From Metaphire vulgaris (taxonomy: Eukaryota; Annelida; Clitellata; Crassiclitellata; Megascolecidae), in contig CM030867.1 in the NCBI GenBank assembly GCA_018105865.1, positions 5,380,369-5,444,368 of the forward strand: a stretch of DNA of 64,000 nucleotides, in the 5' to 3' direction. The notes under the pieces are model-generated. The model searched no databases. It saw only the letters and a program-made list of their open reading frames with translations, and was not told the origin of the DNA. Positions 53,560-64,000 of the stretch are shown in pieces. The position numbers and the translations under genes were made by a program. Each line of letters starts with the position of its first letter. The stretch's first letter is position 1.

Positions 53560-54585
53560 AGCGCCAAAAAGATTCCTGCAGGAACTGGAGTTGCACTAGC
53601 AAATGCTGTCTTTGAACACTCAATTTGTGGCAAATTGTTGACAACGTGCAAGGATTGTGCCTTGATACGACAAGCAGCAACACTGGTCTTGAATTAGGAA
53701 CTTGTGCAATACTAGAACAATTGCTTGGGCGCGATCTTCTGCACTTAGCAAGTCGACACCATATACTGGAACTGGACACTGGCGCTGCTTTCATTGAGGC
53801 AATGGGTTAATCTTCAGCACCTGAAATCCTTCTCTTTAAGAGATTTCAATCCAATTGGTCCCACATTATTCAAGATTGATTTGAGGATTCGTCGACTGAC
53901 GTGGTAGCTGTGTCTCATAGGCCCTATATCCAGCAGCAAAGACAAATTAGTGAGTTTCTTATTGTCAGCTCTGACGGAGGCTCAACCACGTGATGATTAC
54001 CGTGATCTGATGGAAATAACTCATTTTTCTTTGTGTTTCACCACTTCATGAATGGCATTTCTGCACACCTGGTGTAATGCACAAGGCACGCTAGATGGCT
54101 AAAGTCATCTACACCTTCAAGATATATGGATGTTTAGGTCACTGTTCGTTCATACTGGTCGAGAGAAGAAAGGTCTGCGTGACCTGTGTATATTTTATGC
54201 CGTGCTATACGTAAAAGCTTGGGTCACGGCACCGTTCACTGTTGCAGCCCCTCTTAATGACCTTACACTCATGAAGTCACTCTTGACATACCAATCCAGC
54301 AATTTCTCGAACAATCTCACGGAAGCTCGCAGATCACTTGTGGTACCTCTCAGAGAAGTTGGTCGTCTTGGCCTTCTTTGACAGCAATGTACCAAATGAT
54401 GTCAAGAACAACATGGTTATGGCTATAAGTTGATGGTGAAGATTCTCCACACAAACGTGTCAAACTCATCGGAATGACACTGCCTGCATTGGAAAACAAG
54501 TCACTTGCTGACTTCGTAATGAAAAACACAAGGTCATTTTTCACTAAGTTCAAATTAACTCAGACCTTCTTGTGCCTACCAACTT
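53560..54585 (+). pseudogene. Transposase-like relic (LCLDTTSSNTG / RHHILEL protein)
   Basis: The + frames read NVQGLCLDTTSSNTGLELG, LLGRDLLHLASRHHILELD (53630-53810) and, after breaks, WMFRSLFVHTGREKKGLRDL, then CIFYAVLYVKAWVTAPFTVA and APLNDLTLMKSLL (54130-54310). A D-T-T-x-x-NTG block followed by a CRHH-type block is familiar from a multi-copy transposon-encoded protein of invertebrates. I cannot name the superfamily. Many stops are present. Confidence 0.65.
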
Positions 54586-54858
54586 CAGAGTGGTAAAGTA
54601 ATGATGAGTACAATCCAGTTGTTTCAACCGGTCGAAATATTGCAGTCAAAAATGACCACTCAGAGCGAGGCGTTGATTCAGCAGTTCTCTGGCAGTCTGA
54701 CTATGAATAAAAAACAGCTGCAGTACCTACAGTACTACAGGTCATAGCTGAGAGTCAAAAACAATACCCACAGGCCCTCAAACGTTTGTTAATGGGTCAA
54801 AATGAGGATTTGGCAATGCATTCAAACTGAACATCAACAGCGAACAATGCACGTCTAG

Positions 54859-55897
54859 TTAACCTTTTCCTCGGGTTAGCCGTTTTAAGACGGCGGCGGA
54901 AAACTTTGACCAAACGGCGTTAGCCGTCTATAAACGGCGCGCTATATAAGCGACTGTGTACTGCGGACCTGCACGAAAAAATCCAACGCGGCAACCGAGT
55001 TAGCTCACATCCATTCGATAGGCGGCAGCACCGTTTTCGATAATACTGACTATATATGCAAGGGATATTGACTGTAGACTGACCAAGGCTGGAAAATGTA
55101 TAGGAAAAATCTTCAGCCGGAGGCTAGAATGGCCATAACTACGCCGAATATGGTCCGATCTTCAAAATTTTTGCACTATTCTGTTCCAATTACACCTCCC
55201 AACAACTTTCTCGCTCACAGTTGGGGGGGTCACTGCTGAAAATTTTTTTAATTGAGCTTTGAAAATTTTTTGTCAGAGATGGTCCGATTTTGGGGTGTAG
55301 AGTGGACCCTACCCCCCAAAATTTTTTTTTCACGGATGGTTCGAAAGCCCAATAAAAATGCTCAAAAATGGTGCAAACCGCATCTTTCTAGCTTCTATAT
55401 AGCCTGAAATATACCGAGTTGTTCGGTTTTTAACATTGAAAATCTGTTCGCGTAATTGTCATTTCAGCAAGCAATTGGTACTTGGGTATGAAACTTCATA
55501 ATTACCCCAAATATGGTCCGATCTTCAAAATTTTTGCACCATTCTGTTCCAATTACACTCCTCTAGAACTCTATCACTCACATTTGGGGGTTTACCGCTG
55601 AAGACGTTTTGCTATTGACCTTTGATCAAAATTTGAACAAAATGTTGGGGAGGGGTCCGATTTTGGGGTGTAGAGTGGTCCCTACCCCCAACTTTTTTCT
55701 TTTGGCACGGATGGATAGTAAGAGCAATAAAAATGCTCAACAACGGTGCAAACCGCATCTTTCTAGCTTCTATATAGCCTGAAATTTAGTAAGTTTATAA
55801 CGTATATGTTCACGTTTTCATACGAACGCCTTTTCCAAAAATTAATTCCCCCGACGCGGGATGACTTTAAAAATTTAATTCCCCTTTAAAAGGTTAA
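54859..55897. mobile_element. piggyBac-like MITE, copy 2 (1,039 bp including TTAA sites)
   Basis: It is bounded by TTAACCTTTT and AAAAGGTTAA and is the reverse complement of 5665-6708 over its whole length, with few differences. Both copies keep TTAA on both sides and the duplicated internal block. It is non-coding. It is inserted in the DNA transposon relic 52822-56706. Confidence 0.9.
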
Positions 55898-56340
55898 GGA
55901 CACTTTCTAGTGTTTGAACAACCTCTAAATGTCCCATTACTTGAAAAGCATTTCAACACAGTGTTTTTTTCCATGAACCGAACCACTTTATGGGGTAAGA
56001 CCACATTTATTGAAAAAAATTTTTTATACCATTGACGTAAGGGACACCCTAGCGTGGGTGCATATTATACATAGAATTAAATTTTATGCACATACAATTT
56101 TATGTACATAACATACATAATTTTAATTTAACTGTATTTTTATGCATATAACACACACGTTATACAGGTTTTTACTTACGCAGTCGGTGGTGGAGAAAAA
56201 CTTTGTTTGCACATCAATTTTCAAAAAGAATTTCCCAGACAATTTGTGATTGTCCAGGTTACTCAATAGACATTCTGTCATTGATAGCTTAAAAGTGATG
56301 TAGGCTTATTGTTTTATGGCATAATGACGGCCACCGGCGG

Positions 56341-56688
56341 GGAAAACTGTATACTCTTCCGATTTTAAGCAGAATTTGAAAGACAATTGTGATTATCCAG
56401 GTTAATTAATAGAGATTTTTATAGGAAATGTTGGGTGCATATTATACATAGGTATTAACATTTTTACATTATAACTCTAGAAAATAAGGGTGCGTATTAT
56501 ACATAGATGTGTCGGGAAAACTGTATACTCTTCCAATTTAAGCAGAATTTGAAAGACAATTGTGATTATCCAGGTTAATTAATAGAGATTTTTATAGGAA
56601 ATGTTGGGTGCATATTATACATAGGTATTAACATTTTTACATTATAACTCTAGAAAATAAGGGTGCGTATTATACATAGGTGTGTATT
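56341..56688. repeat. 174-bp tandem duplication
   Basis: The segment starting GGAAAACTGTATACTCTTCC at 56341 is repeated from 56515 with few changes. A third, more diverged relative is at about 56165-56300. It lies in the right subterminal region of the transposon. Confidence 0.9.
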
Positions 56689-56708
56689 ATACCCGAGATA
56701 ATACGGTA

Positions 56709-57483
56709 GATGCCTGTTTAAGCAATTACATTTTTGGCTATTTGCAGCATTGGTTGCTAAGGAGTTTTACACCATAAAAATAGCCAAACTTTGAAATCGA
56801 TTTTCTTGAAATTTACACTTAACAGCTTACGATATTCAAATCACCATTACTTGTGTTTTGATTGAGATACTGTGATGCTGTAAAAAGTTTCTTGCAGCAC
56901 ATATTCAGGAGAATAAGATAGTAAGAAAAAGTGTATTTTGACAAGTGGCGGATTTTGACCCCCGGTGTCACAAATATGTTTGTCGAAATTGTTTTGAGGC
57001 CTTCCATGCTAGGTCCTCTGTAAATTGACATCCTTAATTTGTAGTGTTATGCTTATTTTTTTTTTTCTATGCTATAGTTTTAAGTACTTTTAGGAGTTGT
57101 CTTTTACATTTTTGGCTGTTGACATGATTTTTAATAAAAGTTTCAATGTAATTTTAGCATGTTTTTAAATTCAGATTTTGCCATGAATTGCAAATAAGTG
57201 TTTCTATTTTTAAGTTTAAAAAAATCGTATTATTATAGAGTTATATATGGGTTAATTTGATATATAATTTGTCTATATTATGATGATTTTTGTCTGAAGA
57301 CTTGTTCACAAACTGTCCTGGGTAAAATTCTGTAAAAACATCGTAGCTGCCAAATAGTTGATGCCAACTGCTCAATATGCTTTTTCCATCTATGCAAATT
57401 TGTCACTAACACTATGGTTACTGTTGCCAATTTATACCATGTAAATGAATGACTACATTGTGCTTTGGTTCGAGACATACAGT
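56709..57483. other. AT-rich, no recognised gene; possibly intron
   Basis: No motif is supported. It lies between two transposons, upstream of the spliced exon at 59986. Confidence 0.45.
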
Positions 57484-59627
57484 CAGACTTGGAGTCGAGG
57501 CCACAACTTTTGAGGCCAAGGCGAGGCCAAGGACTTGTAACACAAGGCCAAGGCCAGGAGGTCCGAGGCCAAGGCCAGGAGGTCCAAGGCCAAGGCATGC
57601 AGGTCCGAGGCCAAGGCCAAGGCCAGCAGGTCCGAGGCTAAGGCCAGCAGGTCCGGGGGATTTATAATTTCCGGGGGGAATTTATAATTTCCGGAGGAAA
57701 AGGGCAATTCCCTCCCTGGAAACGGCCTAGATGAAACACTGGGGGAGATTGACTTCCCTGGCTGGGATGTCAGTAGCTGTTTTACGAGCTTTTGAGGGGC
57801 CTACGAAAGTCAGATGTGTATGGAAAACATGAAGGGAGTTAAAAGTATGACAGAAACTGCAGTCTTGCAGATACAAATTTAATAACGCTTAACTCCAGCA
57901 GTCACAAAGAGTGTAACAATATCTATTAATATAACCACTTGAACTGTTGAACACTGTAACAATATGTAAATATTTTCGGCTCTTTGCATTAGCAAAGTCA
58001 CTTAGACTAAGACGTTCTGAGTCGTTCTCACTTTTCTTTTTCCCGCCTTAAGTGCTTTTCGATTGAAAGTAACACCAGTAGCATCATTTCACAATTTTCT
58101 TGGGGCAGAGATAACTTTGTAGCCAAATTAAGGGCAATTTTTGCCAGATTGTGGGCATTTTTTACCAAATTTTTGCCAAATTTTGACAAATATTTGGCGT
58201 TTTTGGCCAAATTTTTAGGTACATTTTGCCAATTTTTTTTGCACATTTTACATTTACTTATTTATTTGTTACATTATTTCTTCATTTCTTTGGGGCCACG
58301 GCCCACGCCCCCAAATGACGCCCCCGTTAAACATGAAGTCATGAAATAATGCAGAAGTGTTAAACTCAACAGTTTAATCCACAGTTGGTTGCGTAGTTGG
58401 CAACTTGAAGGTTTAAGGTTAGGAGGGCCTATGAATATGAGAGTGCCCAGGGCCTACGAAGACCTTAAAACGGCCCTGCAGTAGCCACCTCAGTGGAAGG
58501 GATGTACATGGACAGTGGGGTAAAATCTCCCCTTTCCCTGCAAATCGCGCGCTGATCAGGGCCAACACTCGGTTTGGGCAGATTAAACGTCAAAATATTG
58601 AAATTTTCGGGGCCAAACAAGTGCTGGGCCCCTAGTTCATACCCGAATTATTGGGGGCCCGGGCTCCTTATGGATTGGCGTCCATGGTAGTAAGGTCTAG
58701 TACCTACTACCAACCATGTTTTAAAAATAAAATTAAAATACCTTTTGATGTTTTATAGCTGTTTGCCACAGTCTCGTGTTTTCTATCCAGATGTTTCTTG
58801 AACCCACTTGAAGTTCCTCGAGTTTCACTTATTATTTCGCGACAATGCTTGCATTTCGCGGACCACTTTCTTTCATTTATTATTTTGAAATCGGTCAAAG
58901 CAAACTTCACAATGCTATGCTCATTTGTGGCCATATTCTTAGCTTGCGTATTTTTACTTACAAACTTTAATAACAATAGGTACAGCAGAGAATGCTGTCA
59001 CTACGGCGCCGTTTCTTTTCCAAGTGCGACCAGTCTACAACCTCCTTAGCCTAAGCAGATGCAGCCTCGCAGGTGTCTCTGTTATACTTTAGAGACAATA
59101 AACCCCAGTCCCCCTGTGAAGCCACCGCTGTCAAGAATGCAATTACTGCTCTAAAATAGACGCCATATATCCATTTAGGTTCAAGCCTTTTAATACTTTT
59201 ATTAGCAAGAAACCCAATTATCTGGTCAAAATGCCTACTTCAATCCCCGAGGCAATGTTCGCTTCAAACAATGGCAGCCTTGTCAATGCAAGCAACATAA
59301 TTACAAGCTACTAGAACTAGCAGGAATTCTCAGGGTCTACCGTTTGGATTGAACAGAGGACGTTTTGTTCAGATATTATTCGTCACTTCCAACATTTTGA
59401 ATGCACGATTTTCTTGTTTAATTCCATGGTGTGAGGGCTTGGCCTCGAGTACAAGGCCGAGGACTTGTATCCCGAGGCCAAGGCCGAGGACTTGTACCCA
59501 AGGCCAAGGCCAGCAGTTCTGAGGCCAAGGCCAAGGCCGAGGACTTGTATCCCAAGGACAAAGCCAGCGTCACTTGGCCTCAAGGCGCCTCGAGGCCAAG
59601 GCCACGGCCTTGAGGACTCCAAGTCTG
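57484..59627 (-). mobile_element. hAT element with GAGGCCAAG-rich ends (2,144 bp)
   Basis: The inverted ends are CAGACTTGGAGTC / GACTCCAAGTCTG. The perfect 8-bp duplication is CATACAGT (57476-57483; 59628-59635). Arrays of AGGCCAAGGCC units fill both ends (57495-57660; 59437-59620). A BED zinc finger is encoded on the minus strand at 58707-58976. The rest of the transposase is not recognisable. The end arrays recall the hAT at 45987-46905. Confidence 0.92.
58707..58976 (-). pseudogene. BED-type zinc finger of a hAT transposase
   Basis: The frame reads KWSAKCKHCREIISETRGTS and SGFKKHLDRKH: Cys 42, Cys 45, His 62 and His 67 with the aromatic start give a C-x2-C...H-x4-H BED finger, the DNA-binding N-terminus of many hAT transposases. 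The frame ends soon after in a stop, with no catalytic domain in frame. The rest may be decayed or encoded in another exon. Confidence 0.82.
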
Positions 59628-59985
59628 CATACAGTTGATACAGATAGAGCACGTGGTGAGCAACCTGTGCGCCTATATGTTGGGGTTCTTTCAGCTACGT
59701 CACTACTGAGTTTTATATAGATTTGTCAAAATTTGACAAAGTTTTAGCCAAAATTAAGGGTTTGGGATTTATTGGTTTACAATGTAGAAGTGGGCATTTG
59801 TATGATAATTTAAAAGTGTTGAGTTTAATAATGTCGTTATCTCATTAGCTTGTGATTGGAAAAGTTTCATTTTCTGTTAAATGTATGATTTTCCTGATGC
59901 AGAAGCTTTAGTTCTGAATTTATATGCAATTCTTTTTATATAAATTCACCTTATAGTGACTGCTTTTTTTGTTGATTTTGTCCAG

Positions 59986-60100
59986 TTGCTGATATGAGTT
60001 TTCCTGTTAACGACTACAGAGTGTATAACCTAGTCCAAGCTTTCAGACACCATGGACATCGTATAGCTAATGTTGATCTTCTGGGATTGCAGATTAATTC
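59986..60100 (+). CDS. Internal exon of a 2-oxoglutarate dehydrogenase E1-type protein
   Basis: 115 bp lies between a polypyrimidine acceptor (TTTTGTCCAG, ending 59985) and a GTAAGC donor at 60101. Frame: two bases complete a codon, then ADMSFPVNDYRVYNLVQAFR, HHGHRIANVDLLGLQIN, and two bases remain. R-x-LVxAFRxxGHxxAxxDxLGL is the N-terminal signature shared by 2-oxoglutarate dehydrogenase E1 (OGDH/SucA) and, more loosely, DHTKD1. These are thiamine-diphosphate enzymes of mitochondrial 2-oxoacid dehydrogenase complexes. The LDPLGL-like match favours OGDH over DHTKD1, but Pro is replaced by Leu. No neighbouring exon was found in the window, so large introns or a gene fragment are both possible. 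Confidence 0.7.
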
Positions 60101-60774
60101 GTAAGCACTTGAACTATTTGAAGATTTAGGTATTCCACGATATGTTATTGAAATTTGTCATGTGTGTCTGTAACTGTTTAAGCCTTTGGTGTGTATTTGT
60201 GAGTTTGCATGTTTGTACCATCAGCAGACTCAGTGAAGCACATTTTTGTATGGTGCATAATATTTGTGAAACAAATCTTTGTATGACTCATTATATAGGT
60301 GCAGTATTGACCTATGATCTCAGTACTGATCCATGATCTCAAAGTGAGATAGCCAGACAATGTTCGGACAAATGTTGGCTGATTCTGTATTCATTCAAGC
60401 TAGGAGGAAGAATAAAAAGTTGGAAAGATACAGTTGACTTTCTTTGTCCTTACATTTGGAATTAACTGCTGTTATTGGACAGCATTCTTTAAGCCTATTG
60501 CTGCAACACAGATTTAGAGCCGTGTACAGTCTATGCACATGAAGTACCATAACAAGGCGCTTCTTTATACATACCGATATACGTCCTGCTGTATGCATAT
60601 GCATTGCTGATGTTTATACGCAGAAGGCAATGAAATTTCCATGAAACAAATTACTCTTTTAGAATAGGATAGAATAGATTTATATAATGCCAGCAAAACC
60701 ACGACCAGAAGAGCAGTGCTTGTTGGAGAACAGGCTGCTTTTTAGCCATAATGCAATACATGAAACTGTGTTTG
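60101..60774. other. Probable intron sequence; nothing recognised
   Basis: No repeat ends or protein motifs that I can support. Confidence 0.4.
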
Positions 60775-61084
60775 GGGGTCGTTCATAAATTATGTAACAC
60801 GGTTAGAAAAAATTTTAAGTGATGACCTTTGACCTTTTTTTTGCTTGTCAGGGATTTTGGAGAGGAAAAAACAAGGATGACCTTTTTTGCTTGTCAGGGT
60901 TTTTCGAGAGGAAAATATACAAGGATGACCATTTTTTTGCTTGTCAAGACTTTTCTGAAGATGAAAATGGGGGGTTCGGCCTGTTGTTACGTCATATTTT
61001 AGGGGGTCTGACGTTTTGTTACGTAGAGGAGTAGGGGGGTCAAAAAAGTGCCAAAATCGAATTATGTAATTATGGACGACCCCT
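60775..61084. mobile_element. GGGGTCGT(T/C)CATAA palindromic MITE (about 310 bp)
   Basis: The left end GGGGTCGTTCATAAATTATG is answered by ATTATGGACGACCCC on the right. Three tandem units of about 50 bp (GGATGACC, TTTTTTGCTTGTCAGG) lie inside at 60830-60960. It belongs to the widespread GGGGTCGTCCATAA palindromic MITE type. It is non-coding. Confidence 0.75.
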
Positions 61085-61984
61085 TACTTCAATTGCTGTA
61101 CAGTCAAATCTCGTTATTGCCTCCTGTTTTCTCACCAACTCTCCTCTCACCAATGAAAGACCCATTATAGATTTCCTTCCATTTTATTTACCTCTTTAAT
61201 GTCGCCCCATTTGTCACCTTCGCCAAGCCTGAAATGAGAGAAATGTGCTGCCACCCATACAATTTACCCCCGCTCACTCACCAATGGGTACGGATAACTG
61301 GAGAAAATCTTTCCGTACCGTCACCCTACTGCAGTGTGGTTGGGTGTCGACAGTTTCTCAGAAAGTCAATTGCTGTAACTAAAGGCCAAGAGATGGGATG
61401 AAGAGAGAAAGAGAGACGGTGATGAAGGTAGGGAGAGGAGAGGTACCATCTGTGCAATTGTTTAACGTTGTTTTACGGCCATCTGCTGTAATGAGGTGAA
61501 TATCAAAGAGGAAGGGCAAGAGCAGGAGAGGGAGAGGAGAGACGGAGATGAAGGGAGAGAGAGAGAGGGAGAGAAAGAAACAAGTGAGGGAGAGAGAACT
61601 TTATTCAATCATCGTGAAAAGTGCCTATGATGAAGGTTAGCCTATTTCCACTCTTCCTCTCATCTTATTGTGTTGCCAGAGGAAGGCCGTTGTGTTGCCT
61701 CAGAGCCATGGCACCTGCCAAATATCTTGAAGTTGATCATACCATACTGATTTATCAGTTAATGACTGATGCAGACATTCTCCAAACCTTACCGAACTGT
61801 TCAACAGCTGATGACAGCAATGAGGAGATGGATATAATAATATTACCAGTATTATCATCATCATTTTTGCTCTCTGCCAACTCTTTAGTGGCAATAGCTA
61901 CAGTGCCGTCCATAAGTTTTGCACTGTAAGCACAAAATGTTTCCATGGAGTTCTATCTATCATATTAAAATCGTTATTCTGTAT
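61085..61984. other. Intergenic/intronic; mariner-like trace and purine-rich tract
   Basis: ACAGTCAAATCTCGTTATTG at 61102 resembles a pogo/Tigger-type terminal repeat, but no partner end was found. A purine-rich tract (GAGAGA, GGAGAGGAGA) covers about 61385-61600. The frame 61621-61929 has no recognisable motif. Confidence 0.4.
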
Positions 61985-62600
61985 GTCTGTTACCTTCAAG
62001 CGTTCTGATTGGTTGACTATTGGTAGACGGTTTAGACCGTTTAGTCCTTACGTCGCGATGCGTTGGTGGGCGAGCGTTGACTATTGGTAGACCGGTTTAG
62101 TCCTTACGTCGCGATGCGTTGGTGGACGATGTTCGAAGACGACGTTGCTATTGGTAACAATTGTTTGTAGAACCGGTTTAGTCGAGTCATTGCAGCGTCA
62201 GAGGGCTGGGCGTGCGACGACGTTGCTATTAGTAACAATTGTTCGTAGAACCGGTTTAGTCGAGTCATTGCAGCGTCAGAGGGCTGGGCGTGCGACGACG
62301 TTGCTATTGGTAACAATTGTTCGCAGCCTGAGGTAGTTGTGCAATTTAACGTACATTTTAACGTACACAAAAAATACATGTACGGCATCACAAATGGCCA
62401 CAGTTGCGTGATTTTAACGTACATAGGCCTAATTATTACGTGGCGCAGAGCTTGGCTAGGTGGCGATCATTGATATGTTGTTCAGCACGAATTCAATGAT
62501 TGGGTACTAGGTATAGGTATTGGATTAGTATTATCCTGCACTGCGAGCGAAGCGAGCGCGAGCGAAGCGAGCGCGAGCGAAGCGAGCATCTTTCTAGTCT
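61985..62600 (-). repeat. Interspersed repeat family with about 80-bp tandem core, copy 2
   Basis: This is the inverted relative of 17858-18335. Three core units start near 62138, 62218 and 62297 (each CGACGTTGCTATTGGTAAC...). A further GAGCGAAGCGAGC tandem sits at 62543-62590 next to the GCATCTTTCTAGT end. It is non-coding; class unknown. Confidence 0.78.
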
Positions 62601-62605
62601 TATGT

Positions 62606-63515
62606 TAATCGTCTTCCTTCTATGATTGAAATTCCTTTCATGTTCATATCTTCTCTGATGTTGTACATCCACTTTTTCCTGGATCTTCCTTTTCCTTTAT
62701 TTTCTTCTATTTGAGTGTAGAGTGCCTTGTTTGGTAGTCTCCTTTCATTCATTCAGTTGACATGCAGTTGAGTCTTTTCCTTCTAATTTTGTCAATAATT
62801 GTATCCTTTAGGTTGAGACATTGTCTAATGTCTTTGTTTCTTATCTTTGTAGCCGAGTTACTTCGAGGATTCTCCGTAAACATGTCATTTCGGCCACTAG
62901 TAGCCCATGCTCATCTGTTTCTTTCATGCTCCATGTTTCAGCTCCATATATTATTTGTGGGACTACTATGGTGTTGTACATAGATTGTGACTTTTATGCT
63001 TATGTTTATGCCCTTGCTGTTTCAGATTTTTTGTATTCTCCCCATTGTTTGCAGTCCTTTGGCGATTTTTTGTGTAATGTCCTCTTGATGACTTCCATTA
63101 CTGACAATTTTTTCTACAACATAGATGAAACTTTCGACTTGTTCTATTGTGGTATTATCTAATGCTACTTCGATTTGAGCTTTTCCTTTCTGCTGACTGC
63201 CATGGTTTTTGTTTTCTTTGGGTTAATAGTAATTCCAAATCTTTTGTTTGTTAGATTGACTTCATTGGTCAGTGTTTGAAGATCTGATTTGTTGTCTGTG
63301 ATCTTGCTGACATCGTCTGCAAACTTAAGATTATTTAATTTTTCTCCTCAACACTTTATGCCTATGTCCAGTTCTCAAATTACTGTTTCAAAAATTACAT
63401 CCAGGATGATAATGATAAGTGTTGGAGACAGCAGGCATCCTTGTCTCGGTCCTACATTTGCCCTAAACCATTCTAACATTTCAGTATCTATCTTCACTGC
63501 ACTTTCTGACTTCTG
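62606..63515 (-). mobile_element. LINE M, RT palm to C-terminus
   Basis: The minus strand reads VGPRQGCLLSPTLI, NLKFADDVSKITDNKSDLQ (catalytic FADD near 63310-63320), FGITINPKKTKTMAV and VESFIYV, then the tail NERRLPNKALYTQIEENKGKGRSRKKW near 62720. The tail matches the LINE at 515-830 in type. Frameshifts are present, and the 5' end is lost at the microsatellite at 63522. Confidence 0.85.
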
Positions 63516-63521
63516 ATATAT

Positions 63522-63590
63522 TTTAATATAATATAATATAATATAATATTTTTATAATATAATATAATATAATATAATATAATATATAAT
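63522..63590. repeat. (TATAA)n microsatellite
   Basis: Repeats of ATATAATATA with small interruptions; further TATAA-rich sequence precedes 63600. Confidence 0.9.
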
Positions 63591-64000
63591 ATTAGTGTGG
63601 TGCTTAAACAGAGTAAAAACGAGCCTCTTATGGTAACTATTACTGGTAGCTCTATAACCTGATAGGTAATGATTATGGTCACTATAGCTAATTTATCTAA
63701 AAAAAAACAGACGGGTGTATATCATCTATGCAGCCCTTTAAGTCAAACAGTATTTTCAAATGGAAGCAAGAACATGTAAAATTGCAAAGTCTAAAATTGT
63801 AAAGACTACAGACTGCAACTGTTCAGTGTTCAGTGTTTAAGCAAGAAGTTAGTAAAGAAGTACAGTATATCTGTCTACAGTGTTGACCGACTACACTGCC
63901 CTGACAATGTCTGTTTCTTGCTGTCGGGATAAGCCTGACTGTGCTGTGCAACCGTCTGTAATAAAAACTGAAGCTGTGACTCATCTTTGGTTATGAGGCC
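63591..64000. other. Unresolved right edge
   Basis: A short tandem (CAAAGTCTAAAATTGTAAAG; TGTTCAGTGTTCAGTGTT) is the only structure seen. No gene is supported before the window ends. Confidence 0.4.

Larger units (their letters stand above)
52822..56706 (+). mobile_element. DNA transposon relic CC(A/G)TATTATCTCG (3,885 bp)
   Basis: The left end CCATATTATCTCGCATATAA is answered by CCCGAGATAATACGG on the right, with TA on both sides, which suggests a TA duplication. Phrases such as GGGTGCATATTATACATAG are repeated near the right end. Broken transposase-like coding lies at 53560-54585. A piggyBac-like MITE is inserted at 54859-55897. The superfamily is not firmly assigned. Confidence 0.65.

Noticed and set aside
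61621..61929. Plus-strand 102-codon frame and minus frames opposite it as a gene
   Set aside because: No domain recognised and no splice or regulatory context; a decayed pogo-like element is possible but not shown.

Overview
This is an AT-rich metazoan nuclear window, most likely from an invertebrate. It has no bacterial-style gene packing. Coding signal is almost all transposon-derived, and spliced-exon grammar is visible at the few host-like exons. The repeat mix (CR1-like and other LINEs, one Mag/Gypsy-type LTR element, Copia relics, hAT, piggyBac-like, P-like, Mutator-like, Harbinger-like and Tc1 relics) fits a marine invertebrate. I cannot name the species from sequence alone.

Layout. 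1-6.9 kb: LINE tails and a CR1-like LINE (LINE A) split by a hAT element, which itself holds a hAT MITE, and by a piggyBac-like MITE. 6.9-13 kb: one minus-strand CR1-like LINE (LINE B) that can be followed end to end although it is split by two hAT elements, a second CR1 and a CpG-rich retroposon; a dead Tc1 transposase follows. 14.3-17.7 kb: a nearly complete but broken LINE (LINE D). 17.8-21.5 kb: repeats and AT-rich sequence. 21.5-22.4 kb: a probable terminal exon of an unrecognised Gln/Ser-rich host protein. 23-25.6 kb: LINE relics, palindromic MITEs, long TA and GT microsatellites. 26.3-31.0 kb: a complete young Gypsy-type retrotransposon (222-bp LTRs, 5-bp target duplication, fused gag-pol, one frameshift before the integrase core) inserted in a CR1-like LINE. 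32.5-36.4 kb: another CR1 split by two hAT insertions, one containing a further hAT-like MITE. 36.4-38.7 kb: a Copia relic split by a P-like element. 39-51 kb: two copies each of two TIR families with perfect 8-bp target duplications (families A and B), one family A copy beginning with a THAP-type zinc-finger start, plus nested MITEs, a tRNA-derived SINE, a LINE split by a hAT, and short orphan exons. 51.5-59.6 kb: a 3.9-kb DNA transposon relic holding the second piggyBac-like copy, and a 2.1-kb hAT with a BED zinc-finger relic. 59.99-60.10 kb: one clear spliced exon of a 2-oxoglutarate-dehydrogenase-E1-type protein. 60.7-64 kb: a MITE, a tandem-repeat family and a minus-strand LINE.

The genes here do not form a pathway. 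The structure is a stratigraphy of insertions: about twenty insertions can be delimited to the base by target-site duplications, and several host sequences can be read continuously once an insertion is mentally skipped. The best candidates for something undescribed are the paired 8-bp-TSD families A and B (family A with the THAP start), the 9-bp-TSD mini-elements (one carrying telomere-like repeats), the hAT elements whose ends are built from short tandem motifs, and the CpG-rich retroposon with a CR1-like 3' end.
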